From: Acidobacteriota bacterium | Lineage (GTDB): Bacteria; Acidobacteriota; Terriglobia; Acidiferrales; UBA7541 | Direction: 5' to 3' | Length of the DNA: 52,947 bases | Assembly: GCA_018268785.1 (NCBI GenBank) | Contig: JAFDVY010000010.1 | Span: 1 to 52,947 of the forward strand | In this document: positions 32,146 through 42,107 of the stretch, in pieces | Layout: each line of letters begins with the position of its first letter | Position numbering within the stretch: the first letter of the stretch is position 1 | Notes under the pieces: generated by a model | What the model was told of the DNA's origin: nothing | Databases searched by the model: none | Seen by the model: only the letters and a program-made list of their open reading frames with translations | Position numbers and translations under genes: made by a program

Positions 32146-33267
32146 TCACTCAGGCAATTTGGCTAGGCTAACTGCCTTTCCGGTCTCCGCCGATTTTCTT
32201 GCCGCGTCCAGAATTTGAACTACCACGATGTTTGTCTCGAGCGATGACGCATCGCCATCCGGTTTTATCTCTCCACGCAAGACTCCGGCCAAGTAATCCA
32301 GGGAATTCGATTCCGCGGTTGGAGGAGCCGGCGCAGAAACCGTTGTTTCGGTCTTTTCTCCAGCATAGCGTACGCGCAAGCGGTCCGTGCCAACCGTGAT
32401 CGCATAGCCCGTCGCTCCGTAAACCTCCATGTCTTTTCGCGAAAACGCCCAGTTCCACGAGGGCATGAGGACAGCCTGCGCTTTTGGATACCGCAAGATT
32501 ACGGTCGCTTCGTCGTCCACTTTCGGATAGATGTCCGGCTTCTCTGTCTGCGTCACGGCGCTCACGCTGACTGGCGCTTGTCCGTGCATTAACACAGTCG
32601 CCAGATCTGCTCCGTAGCATCCAAAATCGAACAGCGCTCCCCCGCCATTTTTGACTGGGTCGGTCAGCCATTCCAGGAATTCCGGCTCGACATTGATTTC
32701 TTTTGGTCCTTGGTGGCCGTCGTGCACTACGATCCTTCGCACATCTCCCAGCCTCCCCTTCGCAACTTCGTCGTAGACTTCGCGATTGCTCGCGTACCAG
32801 GTCGTTTCATAATTTACGAGCACTTGAATGTGATATTTCCTCGCAGCTTCACGAATCGCCAACGCATCTTCCAGCGTCGTCGCAAGCGGTTTCTCCACCA
32901 TGGAGTTCACGCCATGTCTTGCCGCTGCTTCGATGATTTTTCTGTGATCTCCAACCGCCGTATAGACCAATACCGCATCCGGATGCTGCTCGTTCAGCAT
33001 TTTCTCCAGATCCGTATAGAAGAGCTTCGCGTCCAGTTGAAATTTCATTTCGTATTGGTGAGCTATGTCGGTTCGCGGCTCTACGATTGCCACCAATTTC
33101 GCACTGTTGCTATGCGGAAGCGCCCGTAAGAATCCTCCCGCGTGTCCATGCACCAATCCGGCAATCGCTACCCGAATGGGCGCTCTTTCCTGCGCGGAAC
33201 TCTCAGCACTAGCGCAAACAATCGCGATACAACAGATGACCAACGCTCTGAGTGACTTCGTCCACAT
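32146..33267 (-). CDS. Exported Gfo/Idh/MocA family oxidoreductase
   Basis: The 373-residue protein has the two-domain Gfo/Idh/MocA layout with EKP in NSMVEKPLATT and a C-terminal substrate domain. It begins with a hydrophobic signal-like segment (RALVICCIAIVCASAESSAQ), which suggests export through Sec; no twin-arginine is present. The nucleotide-binding loop is AGLVHGHAGGF rather than GxGxxG, a variant of this subfamily. The ATG at 33267 is chosen because GGAGGGG precedes it by 5 bases. Substrate and cofactor are unknown. Exported relatives such as glucose-fructose oxidoreductase carry their NADP tightly bound. Confidence 0.83.
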   Translation of the reverse strand: MWTKSLRALVICCIAIVCASAESSAQERAPIRVAIAGLVHGHAGGFLRALPHSNSAKLVAIVEPRTDIAHQYEMKFQLDAKLFYTDLEKMLNEQHPDAVLVYTAVGDHRKIIEAAARHGVNSMVEKPLATTLEDALAIREAARKYHIQVLVNYETTWYASNREVYDEVAKGRLGDVRRIVVHDGHQGPKEINVEPEFLEWLTDPVKNGGGALFDFGCYGADLATVLMHGQAPVSVSAVTQTEKPDIYPKVDDEATVILRYPKAQAVLMPSWNWAFSRKDMEVYGATGYAITVGTDRLRVRYAGEKTETTVSAPAPPTAESNSLDYLAGVLRGEIKPDGDASSLETNIVVVQILDAARKSAETGKAVSLAKLPE

Positions 33268-33524
33268 GATTCCCCTCCGCAAAAGCGTCTAAATCTTAAT
33301 CCAACTCTCACACCAAAATCCTTCTGCTCCAACCAACCCACTGTCATTTCGACCGGAACGTGCTGACAGCCTTATCTTTCCGGTTCCTTCTGAGGAATCG
33401 GTCGGCTTGTGGAGCGGAGAAATCTCTTTTCGATCTCTGAATCGGCAACAACCGACACAATCAGCTACTCTGGCTCTGTCTTCCACCCCATCTCACCCGC
33501 TCCACATGCGCTAGAATCTCTCCC

Positions 33525-34694
33525 ATGCCCAAGACCTGGAAAACAAAACTCATCCATCCCGATGCGCACGCTCCCGAAGGTTTTTCTTCCCTCGCGCCGG
33601 CAACGCATCGCGGATCAACCGTGCTTTTTCCCAATGCTGCGGCCGTGCAAGACACTTGGGACCAGCATGCCGTCGGCTACACCTACGGGCTCTACGGTAC
33701 TCCGACCACGCTCGAGCTCGCGGCGCGAATCTGCGAACTCGAAAACGGCTATCGCACCTTTATCACTCCTGGCGGCCAAGCGGCAATCTCCCTGATCAAT
33801 TTTGCATTTCTAAAAACGGGCGACCATATCCTTGTCCCCGAAAGCATCTACTATCCGAACCGCAAATTTTCGGTGGAAGTTCTCGAGCGCTTCGGAATTG
33901 AAGTAAGTTTTTATCCTCCAACTATTGGTGCGGAAATAAGTTCGCTCTTCCGGAAAAATACGCACCTCGTCTGGTGCGAAAGCCCCGGCTCGATTTCCAT
34001 GGAGGTGCAGGACGTTCCAGCGATCGCCGCAGCCGCACACAAAGCGGGTGTGCTCGTTGTGCTGGACAATACCTGGTCGGCGGGAGTTTATTTCGACGCG
34101 TTTGCACACGGCGTGGACGTCACCATGCAGGCGCTAACCAAATATGTCGGCGGCCACAGCGATATTCTTCTCGGCTCGATCACCGTCCGCGACGATGCTG
34201 CTTACCAGAAAATCGGCCTCGCCCATCAACTGCTTGGCTGCGCCGCTTCGCCAGACGATTGCACCCTTGCCCTGCGTGGATTGAAAACTCTTGCGGTGCG
34301 CCTCGCCGCAATTGAAAAATCGGCGCTCGTTCTCGCGCAGTGGCTTTCCGCCCGCCCCGAAATCGAGCTCGTGCTGCATCCTGCGCTGCCGTCCTGCCCC
34401 GGACACGAATTGTTCAAACGCGATTTCACAGGCTCGACCGGAGTCTTCTCCCTCGTCTTCCAAAAGAACTTCACGAAAGAACAGGTCCACGCCTTTGTGA
34501 ACAACCTTGCGCTTTTCAAAATCGGTTACAGCTGGGCGGGAGTTACCAGCCTCGCCGTCGCCTACGATTTCGGCTCTCGCCCCGACCGCCCCGACTACGG
34601 AGCCCGAATCGTCCGCCTCAACATCGGCCTGGAAGAAACTTCCGATCTTCAATCCGATATCGAGCAATCGTTACGAAGAATGGCCCAATCTTGA
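33525..34694 (+). CDS. metC: Cystathionine beta-lyase-like PLP enzyme
   Basis: The 389-residue protein belongs to the Cys/Met metabolism PLP family. It has the opening HPDAHAPEGFSSLAPATHRGSTVLF, the substrate and cofactor region YTYGLYGTPTTLELAARI, VLDNTWSAG and the PLP lysine K206 in LTKYVGGHSD. The sequence GTPTT and the lack of inserted loops fit proteobacterial MetC-type cystathionine beta-lyases, which cleave cystathionine to homocysteine, pyruvate and ammonia. It stands alone between convergent or divergent neighbours. A cystathionine gamma-synthase or a C-S lyase with other substrates is possible. Confidence 0.87.
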   Translation: MPKTWKTKLIHPDAHAPEGFSSLAPATHRGSTVLFPNAAAVQDTWDQHAVGYTYGLYGTPTTLELAARICELENGYRTFITPGGQAAISLINFAFLKTGDHILVPESIYYPNRKFSVEVLERFGIEVSFYPPTIGAEISSLFRKNTHLVWCESPGSISMEVQDVPAIAAAAHKAGVLVVLDNTWSAGVYFDAFAHGVDVTMQALTKYVGGHSDILLGSITVRDDAAYQKIGLAHQLLGCAASPDDCTLALRGLKTLAVRLAAIEKSALVLAQWLSARPEIELVLHPALPSCPGHELFKRDFTGSTGVFSLVFQKNFTKEQVHAFVNNLALFKIGYSWAGVTSLAVAYDFGSRPDRPDYGARIVRLNIGLEETSDLQSDIEQSLRRMAQS

Positions 34695-34787
34695 GCGAGA
34701 GTTGCCATCGGTCTAACTCCTCTAGATCCCATACTTACGCAAAAAGCGGGAGGGGGTTGCCCCTTCATCGGAGACAAGACCTTCCGT

Positions 34788-35903
34788 TTACGATTTCCAA
34801 TGCAGCGTAATAGGCCCGCTCATCGGGTGCGCTTTTGGCTCCCCTGTGCGGCGCTCTTCCAGCAGATTGGCCTTCAACGCGAAGTACCACTTTGCGGGGC
34901 GGTCCGCATCGTCAATGAGCATCAGGCGGGGATTATGCTTTAGCCCTTCGGACTGTTGGATCATCGTCTCTTGATCCTGCCGCAAGAACGTCTTGGCAAA
35001 GCTGCGGAACACGAAAACCGGTAGCGGAACATTCCAGGCTGCCACAAAATCGATCCGGCAGAGGTCGCGCCGGAAAGGCGTGATTGTCGTCAGACTCGAA
35101 AACCAGAGTTTTCCCGTTTGAATGATTTCCGTTCGCATGTTTGGCAAAACGAAATCGATGGTGGTCGTTACCGGGGCCCCAGTCATTTTTTTGAGAAGCT
35201 GATAGGGCGCACTGTTGCTGCTGGGCGAGTGCGGGCTCATGCGAAATCCGTGGGGGATGGGCTCAAAGGCTTTCTGCTTTTCGTGAATACTGCGCCGGCT
35301 TCGCCAGAACCACGATTGATGAACAAACGGCCCGTGTGCCGGATCCATCAACCCGATGATTCCGTGGTCTACATGGGATGGCAGATCACAGAAGAGGTGC
35401 GTCTTCTTGAATCGTGCCCCAAATTTCGCAAGTTCGGGAACAGCGGGAAGCTTTTCCGGCGGGAGTGCACCGGGAGCGGTCATATAGACCCAGACGTAAC
35501 CGTCCCGTTCTTCGCAGGGATAGTGGCCGGCAAAAATACGCTCGACTTTCAGTTTGTCCTGGCTGGTGAGCGAAGGAATTTCCACACACTGGCCAGTCCA
35601 CCCATCGAATCGCCAGCCGTGATAGCTGCACTCGACGGTTTTGCCGTCGAAGTGACCGCAGGAAAGTGGAATGCCGCGGTGCGGGCAGGAATCGCGCATG
35701 GCAAACGAGCGGCCATCGGTGGTTCGACCCAGCACCAGCGGCACTTCCAGAAGCATCGCGGTAACAAGCTTCTTTCCGCGCATCTCGTCGCTGCGCAATG
35801 CGGGATACCAGAAATCCCAAAGGAACCCGGCATCCGCGGTCGAATTTGATTGTTGCTGTGCCTCGGCTTCGGCAGAGCCGGCTATTTTCGCGGTTTCGCT
35901 CAT
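34788..35903 (-). CDS. Rieske 2Fe-2S oxygenase (aromatic ring-hydroxylating/PaO-like)
   Basis: The 371-residue protein has an N-terminal Rieske domain with CPHRGIPLSCG (C73, H75) and CSYHGW (C92, H95). The catalytic domain holds the mononuclear-iron motif in DHGIIGLMDPAHGPFVH. Such enzymes use NAD(P)H-derived electrons and O2 to hydroxylate or demethylate ring compounds. The architecture resembles the pheophorbide a oxygenase/vanillate demethylase group. No reductase or ferredoxin gene lies next to it, so the electron donor is encoded elsewhere. It converges with metC and diverges from prfA. Confidence 0.88.
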   Translation of the reverse strand: MSETAKIAGSAEAEAQQQSNSTADAGFLWDFWYPALRSDEMRGKKLVTAMLLEVPLVLGRTTDGRSFAMRDSCPHRGIPLSCGHFDGKTVECSYHGWRFDGWTGQCVEIPSLTSQDKLKVERIFAGHYPCEERDGYVWVYMTAPGALPPEKLPAVPELAKFGARFKKTHLFCDLPSHVDHGIIGLMDPAHGPFVHQSWFWRSRRSIHEKQKAFEPIPHGFRMSPHSPSSNSAPYQLLKKMTGAPVTTTIDFVLPNMRTEIIQTGKLWFSSLTTITPFRRDLCRIDFVAAWNVPLPVFVFRSFAKTFLRQDQETMIQQSEGLKHNPRLMLIDDADRPAKWYFALKANLLEERRTGEPKAHPMSGPITLHWKS

Positions 35904-36132
35904 CGTTGTGCATCGTAGTACACCGTGTGCCGCCCCAGCAACCGCACTTCTCGCCGCAATTGCCCGCCACGCGCTTTGGCGTTATTCTAGGGGAGTAATG
36001 TACGCTGCATTTTATTAGCGCTCCCGCCGTGGCCTGCAATCGCGGGCTCTGCACCGCTCCTCCACTCAAAATTCGTTGCACACTGCTCCGTGCCAAAGCT
36101 TGGCCGGATTTTTCAAAGAAAGGGATTCAGAA

Positions 36133-37224
36133 ATGGCTGTTCTCTCATTAACGGAAAAACTCGATCAGCTCGACGCGCGTTATGAGGAGATGACGCAGCA
36201 ACTTTCCTCCGCGGAAGTCGTGAACGATTCCGCGCGGTTGCAAAAGCTTGCCAAGCAACACTCCGAGCTCGAAGAAATCGTCAATAAACACCGCGAGTTC
36301 AAGCAAATCGAAAAAGACCTCGCCGGCGCGCATGAGATGGTCGTCGAATCCGAAGACGCCGACATGCGCCACATGGCACAGGAAGAAGAGAAACAGCTCA
36401 TCGAGAAAAGGGACTGTATTGAACGCGAACTGAAGCTGCTCTTGCTTCCCAAGGATCCGAACGACGACAAGAGCGTCATCGTGGAAATTCGCGCCGGCAC
36501 GGGCGGCGACGAGGCCGCGCTTTTTGCCGGCGAGCTTTTCCGCATGTATTCGCGCTATGCCGAAACGCAGGGCTGGAAAGTGGAAATTCTGGAAAGCTCG
36601 CCATCTTCCTTGGGCGGTCTGAAGGAAATCGTGGCCGCAATTCAGGGACAGAAGGTTTATTCAAAATTGAAATACGAAAGCGGCGTTCACCGCGTCCAGC
36701 GCGTTCCCGCCACGGAAACACAAGGCCGAATTCACACCAGCGCGGCCACCGTCGCCGTTCTTCCCGAGGCCGACGACATCGACATCAAGATCGAAGCCAA
36801 GGATTTGCGCATTGACACTTTTTGTTCCTCCGGTCCGGGCGGGCAGTCTGTGAACACGACCTACTCGGCGGTGCGCATCACGCACTTGCCTTCGGGTCTT
36901 GTCGTTTCGCAACAGGACGAAAAATCGCAGATTAAGAATCGCGCCAAAGCCATGCGCGTCCTTCGCACGCGCCTCTACGAACAGGAACTTGAAAAACAAC
37001 AAGCAGCTCTGGGGGCGGAACGCCGCGGTCAAATCAAAACCGGCGACCGCAGCGAAAAAATTCGCACGTACAACTTTCCACAAAATCGCGTCACCGACCA
37101 CCGCATCGGTCTGACTCTTCATCAATTAAACGAAGTAATGGAAGGCAAAATTGCGCCGATCGTGGATGGCCTGACTTCGCACTATGAATCCGAACGCCTG
37201 AACCAGGAATTGTCAGCGGGTTAG
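36133..37224 (+). CDS. prfA: Peptide chain release factor 1
   Basis: RF1 recognises UAA and UAG and triggers peptide release. The 363-residue protein has the codon-reading PAT motif (192-194) in [14 protein letters not shown] and the catalytic GGQ (236-238) in [16 protein letters not shown]. An N-terminal coiled domain precedes these. PAT rather than SPF marks it as RF1. The ATG at 36133 ([11 protein letters not shown]) is preceded by AAAGGG; an upstream in-frame start at 36076 adds 19 unrelated residues. prmC, whose product methylates this GGQ glutamine, begins 17 bases after the stop. Confidence 0.97.
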   Translation: MAVLSLTEKLDQLDARYEEMTQQLSSAEVVNDSARLQKLAKQHSELEEIVNKHREFKQIEKDLAGAHEMVVESEDADMRHMAQEEEKQLIEKRDCIERELKLLLLPKDPNDDKSVIVEIRAGTGGDEAALFAGELFRMYSRYAETQGWKVEILESSPSSLGGLKEIVAAIQGQKVYSKLKYESGVHRVQRVPATETQGRIHTSAATVAVLPEADDIDIKIEAKDLRIDTFCSSGPGGQSVNTTYSAVRITHLPSGLVVSQQDEKSQIKNRAKAMRVLRTRLYEQELEKQQAALGAERRGQIKTGDRSEKIRTYNFPQNRVTDHRIGLTLHQLNEVMEGKIAPIVDGLTSHYESERLNQELSAG

Positions 37225-37241
37225 ACAGTCTCACATAATTC

Positions 37242-38153
37242 ATGGACTTCCGTTCCGCACTCAAACACGGTATCGCGCAACTTCGCGCCGCTGACATCGC
37301 TTCCTACACACTCGCGGCGGAATTGTTGCTTCTGCACGCCACGAAACGCGAACGGACGTATCTTTACTCGCATCCGGAAGCGGAACTCACAGCCGAAGAA
37401 GTGAGCGCCTATCAGCAACTTCTGGATCGGCGCGCCTCCGGAGTGCCTGTGCAGCATCTCACGTGCAAACAGGAATTCTGGGGCTTGGAGTTCGAAGTCA
37501 CTCCGGATGTTCTGATTCCACGACCCGAGACCGAACACCTCATCGAAGTTGCGCTCGACCGGCTTGCACTGCGCGAACTTCACGCCGGGCGACCAAACAA
37601 GAACGACGGTGAAGGTTTGCTAATCGCGGATGTCGGCACGGGTTCGGGGTGCATTGCCGTCGCGCTGGCGAAGGAAATGCCTAAATCTCGATTTATGGCA
37701 TTCGATGTTTCGCCGGCTGCGCTGGCCGTAGCGCGACGCAATGCAGAAAAGCATGCGGCCGCAAATCAAATCGAGTTTATCGAATCGAACTTGTTCACTA
37801 GCTCTTCTCGCTCGCCGCTTTTCGATTTAATTGTCTCCAATCCGCCATATGTCGGCCGCCGGGAAACGGCTGCGCTCGCCCGCGAAGTGCGCGATCACGA
37901 ACCCGAACTCGCTCTCTACGGAGGCGAAGAAGGCTACGAATTTTACGCAGAGCTGATTGCGCAATCGGCCACGCACCTCAAACCTAGCGGGCTGCTCGTG
38001 CTCGAACTCGGCCACGATTCCCTTCCCGCCGTGCAGCCACTACTCGATGCGCCCCATTGGAGAAACGTTGCCGTGACAAACGACCTCGCGGGAATCCCGC
38101 GCGTCATCGCAGGCGAACGCGCTTCCGTTGTAGACAAACCTCGCCAGGCGTAG
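37242..38153 (+). CDS. prmC: Release factor glutamine N5-methyltransferase
   Basis: PrmC (HemK) methylates the glutamine of the GGQ motif of release factors with S-adenosylmethionine. The 303-residue protein has a helical N-terminal domain with GVPVQHLTCKQEFWGLEF, a SAM-binding loop DVGTGSGC (130-137) and the catalytic NPPY (200-203). It follows prfA by 17 bases and precedes dinB by 9, so the three are probably cotranscribed. The pairing with prfA is common in bacteria and supports the assignment. Confidence 0.95.
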   Translation: MDFRSALKHGIAQLRAADIASYTLAAELLLLHATKRERTYLYSHPEAELTAEEVSAYQQLLDRRASGVPVQHLTCKQEFWGLEFEVTPDVLIPRPETEHLIEVALDRLALRELHAGRPNKNDGEGLLIADVGTGSGCIAVALAKEMPKSRFMAFDVSPAALAVARRNAEKHAAANQIEFIESNLFTSSSRSPLFDLIVSNPPYVGRRETAALAREVRDHEPELALYGGEEGYEFYAELIAQSATHLKPSGLLVLELGHDSLPAVQPLLDAPHWRNVAVTNDLAGIPRVIAGERASVVDKPRQA

Positions 38154-38162
38154 GCTAACCTC

Positions 38163-39389
38163 ATGCCGGACCTTGCTCGATTTCGCGCGCTTCACGCTGA
38201 AGCGGAAGATCTTGCGAGACCTTCTGTCGCAAACATTCTTCACGTCGACATGGACGCATTTTTTGTTTCGGTGGAGCTTCTCGATCGCCCCGATTTGCAT
38301 GGCAAACCCGTAGTCGTCGGCGGACAGCCGGATCAGCGCGGCGTGGTTTCTGCCGCGAGCTACGAAGCGCGCAAATTCGGGATTCATTCGGCGATGCCGC
38401 TGCGCACCGCCGGAAAACTTTGTCCGCATGCGGTTTTTCTGGACGGGCATCACGCGAAATACGGCGAGTGGAGCGATCGCGTGGCTTCAATCCTCGCGCG
38501 ATTTTCTCCCATCGTGGAAATGGTTTCGATTGACGAAGCGTATCTCGACCTCGCCGGCACGGAGCGCATGCACGGCCCGCCGCTAGCCGCCACGGACAAA
38601 TTGCTGCGTACGATTACGCGCGAAACCGGACTCCCCTGTTCCGGTGGCCTGGCCACCACGCGATTGACCGCAAAAGTCGCGAGCGATCAAGGTAAACCGC
38701 GCGGACTCGTGTGGGTTGCACCGGGACAAGAAGCGCAATTCCTTTCGCCGCTGCCCGTGCGAAAAATTCCCGGCATCGGCGAAGTGACGGAACGCGCGCT
38801 GCGGGCGCTGGGAATTGAAACAGTGGCGCAACTGGCGGAGATCTCTCCGGAACGGCTGGAAACTATTTTTGGACAATGGGGAACCGCGCTGTACCGGAAG
38901 GCGCGCGGCGGCGATTCCTACGAATTCGTTCTCGACGCCGAGCCAAAATCCATTTCGCACAATCATACGTTTGGAGAAGACACGAACGATTTGCCGACAC
39001 TACATTCGCTGCTGAGCCATCTTTCGCAGAAAACCTGCAAACGGCTGCGAGAGGCGGGGCTTGCGGCGCGGACCCTTACGCTGACGATTCGTTATGCGGG
39101 ATTCGATGCTTATACTCGTTCGCGAACGATGCCGGAGCCAGTGCACCTGGATGCGGATATTCAGGCCGCGTTTCTTGCGCTTTTCGAAGAACATCGCGAC
39201 ACGAAGCGCAAAATCCGGTTGCTTGGCACGGCGCTGAGCAATCTGACGCACGGCGGAGAACAGCTAAATTTGCTGGATGCGTCGCGCCGGGAGAAACTGG
39301 AGAAACTTACCCGCGCGGCGGACGATCTGCGCAACCGCTTCGGCTTCGGCAAAATCCAGTTTGGCGGGTCGCTCAAGCGGGAAGAATGA
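38163..39389 (+). CDS. dinB: DNA polymerase IV (Y-family)
   Basis: The 408-residue translesion polymerase has the palm motifs HVDMDAFFVSVE (metal-binding D29 and D31) and SIDEAYLDLAG (D124, E125). A thumb helix-hairpin-helix region contains RKIPGIGEVTERAL, and the little-finger domain lies after residue 250. It copies damaged DNA without proofreading. About 23 residues precede the first palm strand, slightly more than in E. coli, and no closer ATG gives a better start. It lies 9 bases after prmC. No LexA box is obvious because it appears to be internal to an operon. Confidence 0.95.
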   Translation: MPDLARFRALHAEAEDLARPSVANILHVDMDAFFVSVELLDRPDLHGKPVVVGGQPDQRGVVSAASYEARKFGIHSAMPLRTAGKLCPHAVFLDGHHAKYGEWSDRVASILARFSPIVEMVSIDEAYLDLAGTERMHGPPLAATDKLLRTITRETGLPCSGGLATTRLTAKVASDQGKPRGLVWVAPGQEAQFLSPLPVRKIPGIGEVTERALRALGIETVAQLAEISPERLETIFGQWGTALYRKARGGDSYEFVLDAEPKSISHNHTFGEDTNDLPTLHSLLSHLSQKTCKRLREAGLAARTLTLTIRYAGFDAYTRSRTMPEPVHLDADIQAAFLALFEEHRDTKRKIRLLGTALSNLTHGGEQLNLLDASRREKLEKLTRAADDLRNRFGFGKIQFGGSLKREE

Positions 39390-39436
39390 TTTCGGGCTTT
39401 CGACGATTTCCTTCGTCCTTGTTCTATACTTCTCGA

Positions 39437-40588
39437 ATGCCCCTTCCAGAACCGCCTTCAGCACCCAACCCTCCCAAGAGTCCGCAAAATGCAAATCTTT
39501 GGGGCCGCATCAGCGAGGGACGTGGCATTGAGGAACTATGGTCCCAGTTCAGCGCGGACACTCGAGCCAGTTATGGCTTTTACGGCAAAGAGCTGGACTG
39601 GGAGGAAATCAATAAATTGCCCTGGTGGCGCCGGCCTCTGCACATCGCAAAAGGGCTGTTTCTGGCGATGTTCTACAAACTTACGCCGCCGCGGCGGATT
39701 ATTCTTTTGATTGCATTTTTCATGCTCGTGTCCTCAGGATTCAAGTTCGACTTCGCCGACAAAACACATCTCGAAATCAGATTCGAACTCTTTGCGGCAC
39801 TGCTGTTCTTGCTTTTGCTGGCGCTGGAGCTTGCCGACAAAGTGACGATGAAGCGCGACCTGGAAATCGCAAGAGAGATTCAGCAGTGGCTTGTTCCCTC
39901 TACGCCGCCCGCCGTGTCGAATTCTGAAGTGGCTTTTTCAACGCGGCCGCAAAATTCGGTTGCTGGAGATTACTACGACGCGTTTTATCCGCAGGGAAAT
40001 TCCGAGGGAAACGAAAAACTGTTTCTGGTGATCGCGGACGTGGCAGGGAAAAGCATTCCTGCGGCGCTGCTGATGGCTACGTTTCAAGCGAGTTTGCGAA
40101 CGATTACAGGGGAAGGTGTTGGCCTGAATGAGCTTGTTTTGCGCCTGAACCGCTATGCTGCCGCGCACAGCCTCGATGGCAGGCGCTTCACCACTGCTCT
40201 GCTTGCCGAATACGATCCGGCGACGCGTCGCCTGGAATATATCAACGCCGGGCACAACAACCCAATTTTGAAGCGGAAAGACGGCACGATTGAAAGACTG
40301 GAAACAGGCGGAGTGCCTCTTGGAATCGCCGCCGAATCGCAATTCGCCATCGGTTCGGTGGATTTAGGCTGCGGCGATCTGCTGCTGCTCTTCACGGATG
40401 GAATGGTGGATGCGTTTGATCGCAAGGGGGAAGAGTTTGGCGATGCGCGGCTTGTTGCCCTTGTGAAATCATTGAATGGGCAAACCGCCCAGCAATCCAT
40501 GCAATTCCTCATGCATCAAGTGGACGCGTTCGTGGGAGCAACGCGTCAATTCGACGATATCACCTGTCTCGTTTTGCGCTGCCGATAG
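39437..40588 (+). CDS. Membrane-anchored SpoIIE/RsbU-type PP2C phosphatase
   Basis: The 383-residue protein has two hydrophobic helices (about 87-103 and 115-132), a short coiled linker (DLEIAREIQQWLVPS) and a PPM-type phosphatase domain. Metal-binding motifs are GDYYDAF (177-183), DVAGK (D201), FTDGMVDA and FDDIT. Relatives dephosphorylate anti-sigma factor antagonists in partner-switching stress circuits. No anti-sigma or STAS gene lies nearby, so its target is unknown. The ATG at 39437 is used; the longer frame upstream overlaps dinB and has no similarity. It starts 47 bases after dinB. Confidence 0.88.
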   Translation: MPLPEPPSAPNPPKSPQNANLWGRISEGRGIEELWSQFSADTRASYGFYGKELDWEEINKLPWWRRPLHIAKGLFLAMFYKLTPPRRIILLIAFFMLVSSGFKFDFADKTHLEIRFELFAALLFLLLLALELADKVTMKRDLEIAREIQQWLVPSTPPAVSNSEVAFSTRPQNSVAGDYYDAFYPQGNSEGNEKLFLVIADVAGKSIPAALLMATFQASLRTITGEGVGLNELVLRLNRYAAAHSLDGRRFTTALLAEYDPATRRLEYINAGHNNPILKRKDGTIERLETGGVPLGIAAESQFAIGSVDLGCGDLLLLFTDGMVDAFDRKGEEFGDARLVALVKSLNGQTAQQSMQFLMHQVDAFVGATRQFDDITCLVLRCR

Positions 40589-40638
40589 CGACAAAATCAA
40601 AATTTCCGCTGGAAAGCGCGTCAAGGCATAATCAGCGT

Positions 40639-41973
40639 GTGAAGGCGCGCGAGCTTGCCCATTCTGTTTGTGACGAATTGATTCGCAACGGCTACCAGGC
40701 GTTGTTTGCAGGAGGGTGCGTCCGCGATCTTCTGCTTGGGCAGGACCCAGCGGACTACGACGTCGCCACAGACGCGACGCCCGATCAGGTGATGGCGCTT
40801 TTTCCCGAAAGCGTGGCGGTTGGCGCGCAGTTCGGCGTGATTCTGATTCCCCGCGATGGACATAAGGTTGAAGTTGCGACGTTTCGTTCCGATGTCAGTT
40901 ACTCCGATGGACGCAGGCCGGACGCGGTGGTCTACGCAAAATCCCCGGAAGAGGATGTGCAGCGCCGCGACTTCACCATCAATGGCCTGCTCATGCGGCA
41001 CCATACAGGGGAAATCCTCGATTTTGTGCGTGGTCGCATTGATTTAAGAGCGGGAATCATTCGCGCTATAGGCGACCCTGACAGGCGCTTCGAAGAAGAC
41101 AAACTTCGCCTGTTGCGGGCAGTGCGTTTTGCGGCGCGATTCGGATTTGAGATCGAGCCCGATACATTTCGCGCAATCAGGAAGCATATTTCGGGGATCG
41201 AACAGGTTTCCGAGGAGCGCGTTCGCGATGAGCTGACGAAGATGCTGACAGAGGGGGCTGCAGGAAACGCGTTTCGTTTGCTGGACCAGACGTGGCTGCT
41301 GCAAAGAATTTTGCCGGAAATTGCGGCCATGAAGGGAGTTGAGCAGCCTCCGCAATACCATCCCGAGGGCGATGTTTGGGTGCATACCTGCATGATGCTG
41401 GACGGAATTCCCGCTCACACTTCGACGACCCTGGCCTGGGGCGTGCTCTTGCACGATGTGGGAAAACCGCCTACGTTTCGATCGGCCGCGGAGACTGGCG
41501 ACAGGATCCGGTTCGACGGGCACGTGGAAGTCGGGATGAAAATGGGCGAGGAGATTTGCCGGCGGTTGAAAATGCCCAATGACGAGACAGAGCAGATTGT
41601 GGCGCTGATTGCCAACCACATGAAATTCAAAGATGCAGCTCAAATGAGGACCTCAACGCTCAAGCGATTCGTGCGAATGTACAAATTCGAGGAGCACATG
41701 GCCCTTCACAGGCTGGATTGCCTTTCCAGCCACAGACATCTGGACACCTACGAATATGTGCAGCAGTTCCTGGCACAGACACCCTCGGAACAAGTTCGCC
41801 CCGCGCGGCTTCTAACCGGAGATGATCTGGTGCATCTTGGTTATGAGCCTGGCCCGAAGTTTTCCGAGATTCTACGTTCCGTGGAGGACGCACAACTGGA
41901 GGGGACCGTAAAGACGCGAGAGGAAGCGCTCAAGCTGGTGGAAAAGGCGTACTCTGGGCCTGGAAACCGTTAA
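40639..41973 (+). CDS. cca: CCA tRNA nucleotidyltransferase with HD domain
   Basis: The 444-residue enzyme belongs to the class II nucleotidyltransferases. It has GGCVRDLLLG (25-34), catalytic D39 and D41 in DYDVAT, RRDFTING (109-116) and RLLRAVRFAARFGFEIEP. A C-terminal HD phosphohydrolase motif follows in LLHDVGKP. It adds or repairs the CCA end of tRNA, or acts as an A-adding or poly(A) enzyme, which sequence cannot fully separate. The GTG at 40639 is the start, 50 bases after the phosphatase gene. The next 241 bases carry the lon promoter region. Confidence 0.9.
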   Translation: MKARELAHSVCDELIRNGYQALFAGGCVRDLLLGQDPADYDVATDATPDQVMALFPESVAVGAQFGVILIPRDGHKVEVATFRSDVSYSDGRRPDAVVYAKSPEEDVQRRDFTINGLLMRHHTGEILDFVRGRIDLRAGIIRAIGDPDRRFEEDKLRLLRAVRFAARFGFEIEPDTFRAIRKHISGIEQVSEERVRDELTKMLTEGAAGNAFRLLDQTWLLQRILPEIAAMKGVEQPPQYHPEGDVWVHTCMMLDGIPAHTSTTLAWGVLLHDVGKPPTFRSAAETGDRIRFDGHVEVGMKMGEEICRRLKMPNDETEQIVALIANHMKFKDAAQMRTSTLKRFVRMYKFEEHMALHRLDCLSSHRHLDTYEYVQQFLAQTPSEQVRPARLLTGDDLVHLGYEPGPKFSEILRSVEDAQLEGTVKTREEALKLVEKAYSGPGNR

Positions 41974-42084
41974 AGCTCAATCAGAGATTAGTCGATAGGC
42001 GCAAGAAGGGGGATTCTCTTTCTAATGTATTGATAATTAAGCACATACTAATAGAAATGGGGATTATAAGCAAAAGGTGTTAAT

Positions 42085-42107
42085 ATCTTAGCGTTGTGCA
42101 CTAAGAT
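42085..42107. promoter_or_regulatory. Inverted repeat upstream of lon, possible operator
   Basis: ATCTTAG (42085-42091) and CTAAGAT (42101-42107) flank a 9-base spacer in an AT-rich stretch about 110 bases before the lon ATG. The spacer length equals that of the CIRCE heat-shock operator but the arms differ from TTAGCACTC. No T-run follows. A heat-shock or lon-specific repressor site is possible. Confidence 0.45.

Noticed and set aside
38876..39436. The N-terminal extension of the SpoIIE-type phosphatase
   Set aside because: It overlaps dinB in another frame and has no family similarity; the ATG at 39437 is natural.
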